Shown here piece by piece: positions 7,538 to 8,940 of a stretch of 8,940 nt of DNA (position 1 is the first letter of the stretch; each line of letters opens with the position of its first letter). The position numbers were made by a program, and so were the translations under genes. The stretch is from an uncultured Eubacteriales bacterium (GTDB lineage Bacteria; Bacillota_A; Clostridia; Oscillospirales; CAG-272), in the NCBI GenBank assembly GCA_900555345.1, contig USKS01000040.1, positions 1-8,940 on the forward strand, in the 5' to 3' direction. The notes beneath the pieces were generated by a model. The model was not told the DNA's origin, made no database searches, and was given only the letters and a program-made list of their open reading frames with translations.

Positions 7538-7637
7538 ATCAGCCGTTTTTATCGAGTGCATACGAATTTTTTGGATTGTTATTCTCGACTCGCTTCGCTC
7601 GATGCTTGAAGCTAAAGCTTTTTTACGGAGGATACCT

Positions 7638-7656
7638 CCTCCGGCATAGCCGGAGG
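7638..7656. repeat. GC-rich hairpin, copy 2, inside a larger foldback
   Basis: CCTCCGGC (7638-7645), loop ATA, GCCGGAGG (7649-7656): the same stem as at 7420-7438. Here it is enclosed by ACGGA (7625-7629) and TCCGT (7659-7663), and GGAGG-ATA-CCTCC (7627-7639) offers a competing stem. Confidence 0.8.
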
Positions 7657-7674
7657 TTTCCGTTGACAATAAGA

Positions 7675-7705
7675 AAAAACTTGCAGCGAAATGCTGCAAG
7701 TTTTT
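7675..7705. terminator. Bidirectional intrinsic terminator between convergent genes
   Basis: A 13-bp perfect stem (7675-7687 with 7693-7705) around the loop GAAAT. Its core is ACTTGCAGC / GCTGCAAGT, flanked by an A run on the left and a T run on the right. It can therefore end plus-strand transcription from ispE and minus-strand transcription from the gene ending at 7751. Confidence 0.9.
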
Positions 7706-7716
7706 CTCTTTATATC

Positions 7717-7749
7717 AAGGCAGCGCAGGAAATACCGCGCTGCCTTTTT
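7717..7749 (+). terminator. Second intrinsic terminator, plus-strand direction
   Basis: The stem GGCAGCGC (7719-7726) / GCGCTGCC (7737-7744), extended by AA/TT, has a 10-base loop and is followed on the plus strand by TTTTT (7745-7749). On the minus strand the downstream side is not T-rich, so it mainly acts as a backstop for ispE-side transcription. Confidence 0.82.
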
Positions 7750-7750
7750 C

Positions 7751-8940
7751 TTATTCGGGCTTATAGCTGTCTTTAAGAGTTACTATTCTGTTATATACTC
7801 CGGGATTTTTGGAGTCCTTGACGAAATATCCCGTTCGTAGAAACTGGAAATGTGTGTCATCGGAGCCTTCAAGCGCCTTTTCCGCCTTTACACCGGTAAG
7901 TGTCTTTACGGAATCGGGGTTGATATAGTCGGCAAAGGTCTTGCCCTCGGGAATATCGCCGGTGTTCTCAATGGTGAACAGATGGTCATAGAGGTTTACC
8001 GTTATATCGTCGCAGTTGTCCGCGCTTACCCAGTGGATGGTGCCCTTGACCTTTCTGCCGTCAGTGGGGTTGCCGTTGCCGCTTTCGATATCAGCCGTGC
8101 AGTGTATAAGCGTAACATTGCCGTCGCTGTCCGTCTCAAACGACGTGCATTTTACGATATACGCGCCCATAAGACGAACCTCGCCCTCCGGCTTCATGCG
8201 GAAGAACTTTGGAGGCGGAACGGCGGCAAAGTCCTCGCGCTCGATGTAAAGCTCGCGGCTGAATTCCACCTTGCGGGTTCCTGCTTCGGGATCGTTCACG
8301 TTGTTCGCAACTTCAAAATACTCGGTTTTGTCCACCGGGTAGTTGAGCACAACGACCTTAACGGGGTCTATAACCGCCATTCTGCGCTGTGCGGTGCGGT
8401 TAAGCTCGTCGCGGATGCAGTGCTCAAGCAGCTCCTTCTCGTTCTCGTCAAGCTGCAAGCGGTCGGCAAGATCGTCCCCGCCCTCGATGAGCTTGACGGC
8501 GCAGAAACGCGCGGGCACGCCGATGCGGTGCATTATCTCGGAGACGGTGACCTCGAGGCTGTTGTCCTGCGCGGAAAAAGCAACTATGTTTCCCTGCGCC
8601 GGGGCGGAAAGCCCGGTCAGCTGTTTTATCCTCTGGGCGAGTATCTGCGTGTCAAAGGGCTTGATGAAATAGTAGTCTGCGCCGCTCTGCGTTATCTCCT
8701 GCTCAAGACGCGGATTCGCGTTCGACGCGGTCACGAACACCAGCGGGCGCGGCTCAAGGTGCATGTCGGCAAGTCCGCCGAGCACGCCTATCGCATCCGT
8801 GCCCTGCATGAAAGCGTCCATGATGAGCACGTCCGGTCTGCTTCCCTGCCTGAAAAGGCGGAGTATCTGCGCGCCGTCCTTTCGGACTGTTTCGACCTCA
8901 AAGCCGTTTGCCCGCAGTGCCGCGGCGCAGCCCGTCTGAG
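7751..8940 (-). CDS. Chimeric frame: Spo0A-like receiver joined to GlnRS anticodon-binding domain (5' partial)
   Basis: The frame is open from the window edge (first full codon at 8938) to TAA at 7751-7753, giving 395 visible residues; the true start lies outside. The N-terminal part (about 8938-8614) is a response-regulator receiver: PDVLIMDAF with phospho-acceptor Asp (8816-8818), FVTAS with the switch Thr, and GADYYFIKPFD with the conserved Lys. ADYYFIKPFD and the following LEVTVSEIMHRIGVPA (about 8557-8510) are typical of Spo0A and the first effector helix. After about 25 residues resembling neither family well, LLEHCIRDELN (from 8431) begins an intact glutaminyl-tRNA synthetase C-terminal region: RRMAVIDPVKVVV, GTRKVEFSRELYIEREDF, DGRKVKGTIHWVSA, NLYDHLFT, FADYINPDS, FQFLRTGYF and NRIVTLKDS. 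The synthetase catalytic domain (HIGH, KMSKS) and the Spo0A recognition helix are missing. A real fusion, a deletion scar and a misassembly are all possible. Confidence 0.85.
   Translation of the reverse strand, partial: QTGCAAALRANGFEVETVRKDGAQILRLFRQGSRPDVLIMDAFMQGTDAIGVLGGLADMHLEPRPLVFVTASNANPRLEQEITQSGADYYFIKPFDTQILAQRIKQLTGLSAPAQGNIVAFSAQDNSLEVTVSEIMHRIGVPARFCAVKLIEGGDDLADRLQLDENEKELLEHCIRDELNRTAQRRMAVIDPVKVVVLNYPVDKTEYFEVANNVNDPEAGTRKVEFSRELYIEREDFAAVPPPKFFRMKPEGEVRLMGAYIVKCTSFETDSDGNVTLIHCTADIESGNGNPTDGRKVKGTIHWVSADNCDDITVNLYDHLFTIENTGDIPEGKTFADYINPDSVKTLTGVKAEKALEGSDDTHFQFLRTGYFVKDSKNPGVYNRIVTLKDSYKPE
8431..8510 (-). other. Junction zone between Spo0A-like and GlnRS-like sequence
   Basis: Between the Spo0A-like RIGVPA (ending near 8510) and the GlnRS-like LLEHCIRDELN (from 8431) the frame encodes a charged stretch, RFCAVKLIEGGDDLADRL then QLDENEKE. 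Its first half may be a diverged second helix of the Spo0A effector domain. No stop codon and no known motif is visible. The other two minus-strand frames do not restore Spo0A or GlnRS sequence here, so a simple frameshift does not explain the switch. Confidence 0.6.

Larger units (their letters stand above)
7399..7670. repeat. Gene-free segment with a cluster of short palindromes, possibly a REP/MITE-like element
   Basis: I see no convincing gene here. The segment holds at least four compact inverted repeats: 7420-7438, 7450-7470, 7524-7537 and 7638-7656. The first and last are copies of the same hairpin. There is also a low-complexity CTCGACTCGCTTCGCTCGA stretch (7584-7602) and a weak AAGC/GCTT hairpin with a T run (7609-7624). 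A 73-codon frame on the minus strand across it lacks a ribosome binding site and spans the hairpins, so I do not call it. The pattern resembles repeated intergenic elements of Clostridia genomes, but copy number elsewhere cannot be seen. Confidence 0.5.

Noticed and set aside
7478..7699. 73-codon frame on the minus strand in the intergenic palindrome region
   Set aside because: It spans several hairpins and half of the bidirectional terminator, has no Shine-Dalgarno sequence, and its composition looks like translated repeat.
8431..8510. Simple frameshift as explanation for the Spo0A-GlnRS switch
   Set aside because: The other two minus-strand frames across the zone do not continue Spo0A or extend GlnRS upstream, so a one- or two-base error would not restore either gene.

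Overview
The window looks like a chromosomal segment of a low-to-moderate GC Firmicute of class Clostridia, most likely a gut Oscillospirales/Ruminococcaceae-type organism. The support is AGGAGG-type ribosome binding sites, sigma-A promoters (one a perfect TTGACA-17-TATAAT), a Spo0A-type receiver domain, MEP-pathway isoprenoid synthesis and the style of the proteins. The family-level placement is an impression from the protein sequences, not a computed result.

Layout. Positions 27-2764 are read on the minus strand: a YegS/DagK-type lipid kinase, then, behind a separate -10 element, a 77-residue protein of unknown function and an M32 carboxypeptidase, probably co-transcribed. A 193-base divergent promoter region (2765-2957) separates this block from a compact plus-strand operon at 2958-7398: nadC (quinolinate phosphoribosyltransferase), nadB (L-aspartate oxidase), a DUF362 protein with a C-terminal 2x[4Fe-4S] ferredoxin domain, and ispE (CDP-methylerythritol kinase). 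The last three genes overlap or nearly touch, so they are probably translationally coupled. NadB makes iminoaspartate and NadC turns quinolinate into nicotinate mononucleotide, but nadA, which joins these steps, is not in the window.

Positions 7399-7750 hold no convincing gene. They contain a cluster of short palindromes, including two copies of the same 8-bp GC-rich hairpin (REP- or MITE-like), followed by two strong terminator hairpins that separate ispE from the convergent gene on the minus strand.

The last gene (7751 to the window edge, minus strand) is the most unusual object here. It is one uninterrupted reading frame in which a Spo0A-like receiver domain, plus the first part of the Spo0A effector domain, runs into the C-terminal anticodon-binding beta-barrels of glutaminyl-tRNA synthetase. 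The synthetase catalytic domain and the Spo0A recognition helix are both absent from the visible part. It is either a real gene fusion or deletion product, or an assembly chimera. The sequence alone cannot decide, and this should be checked first.
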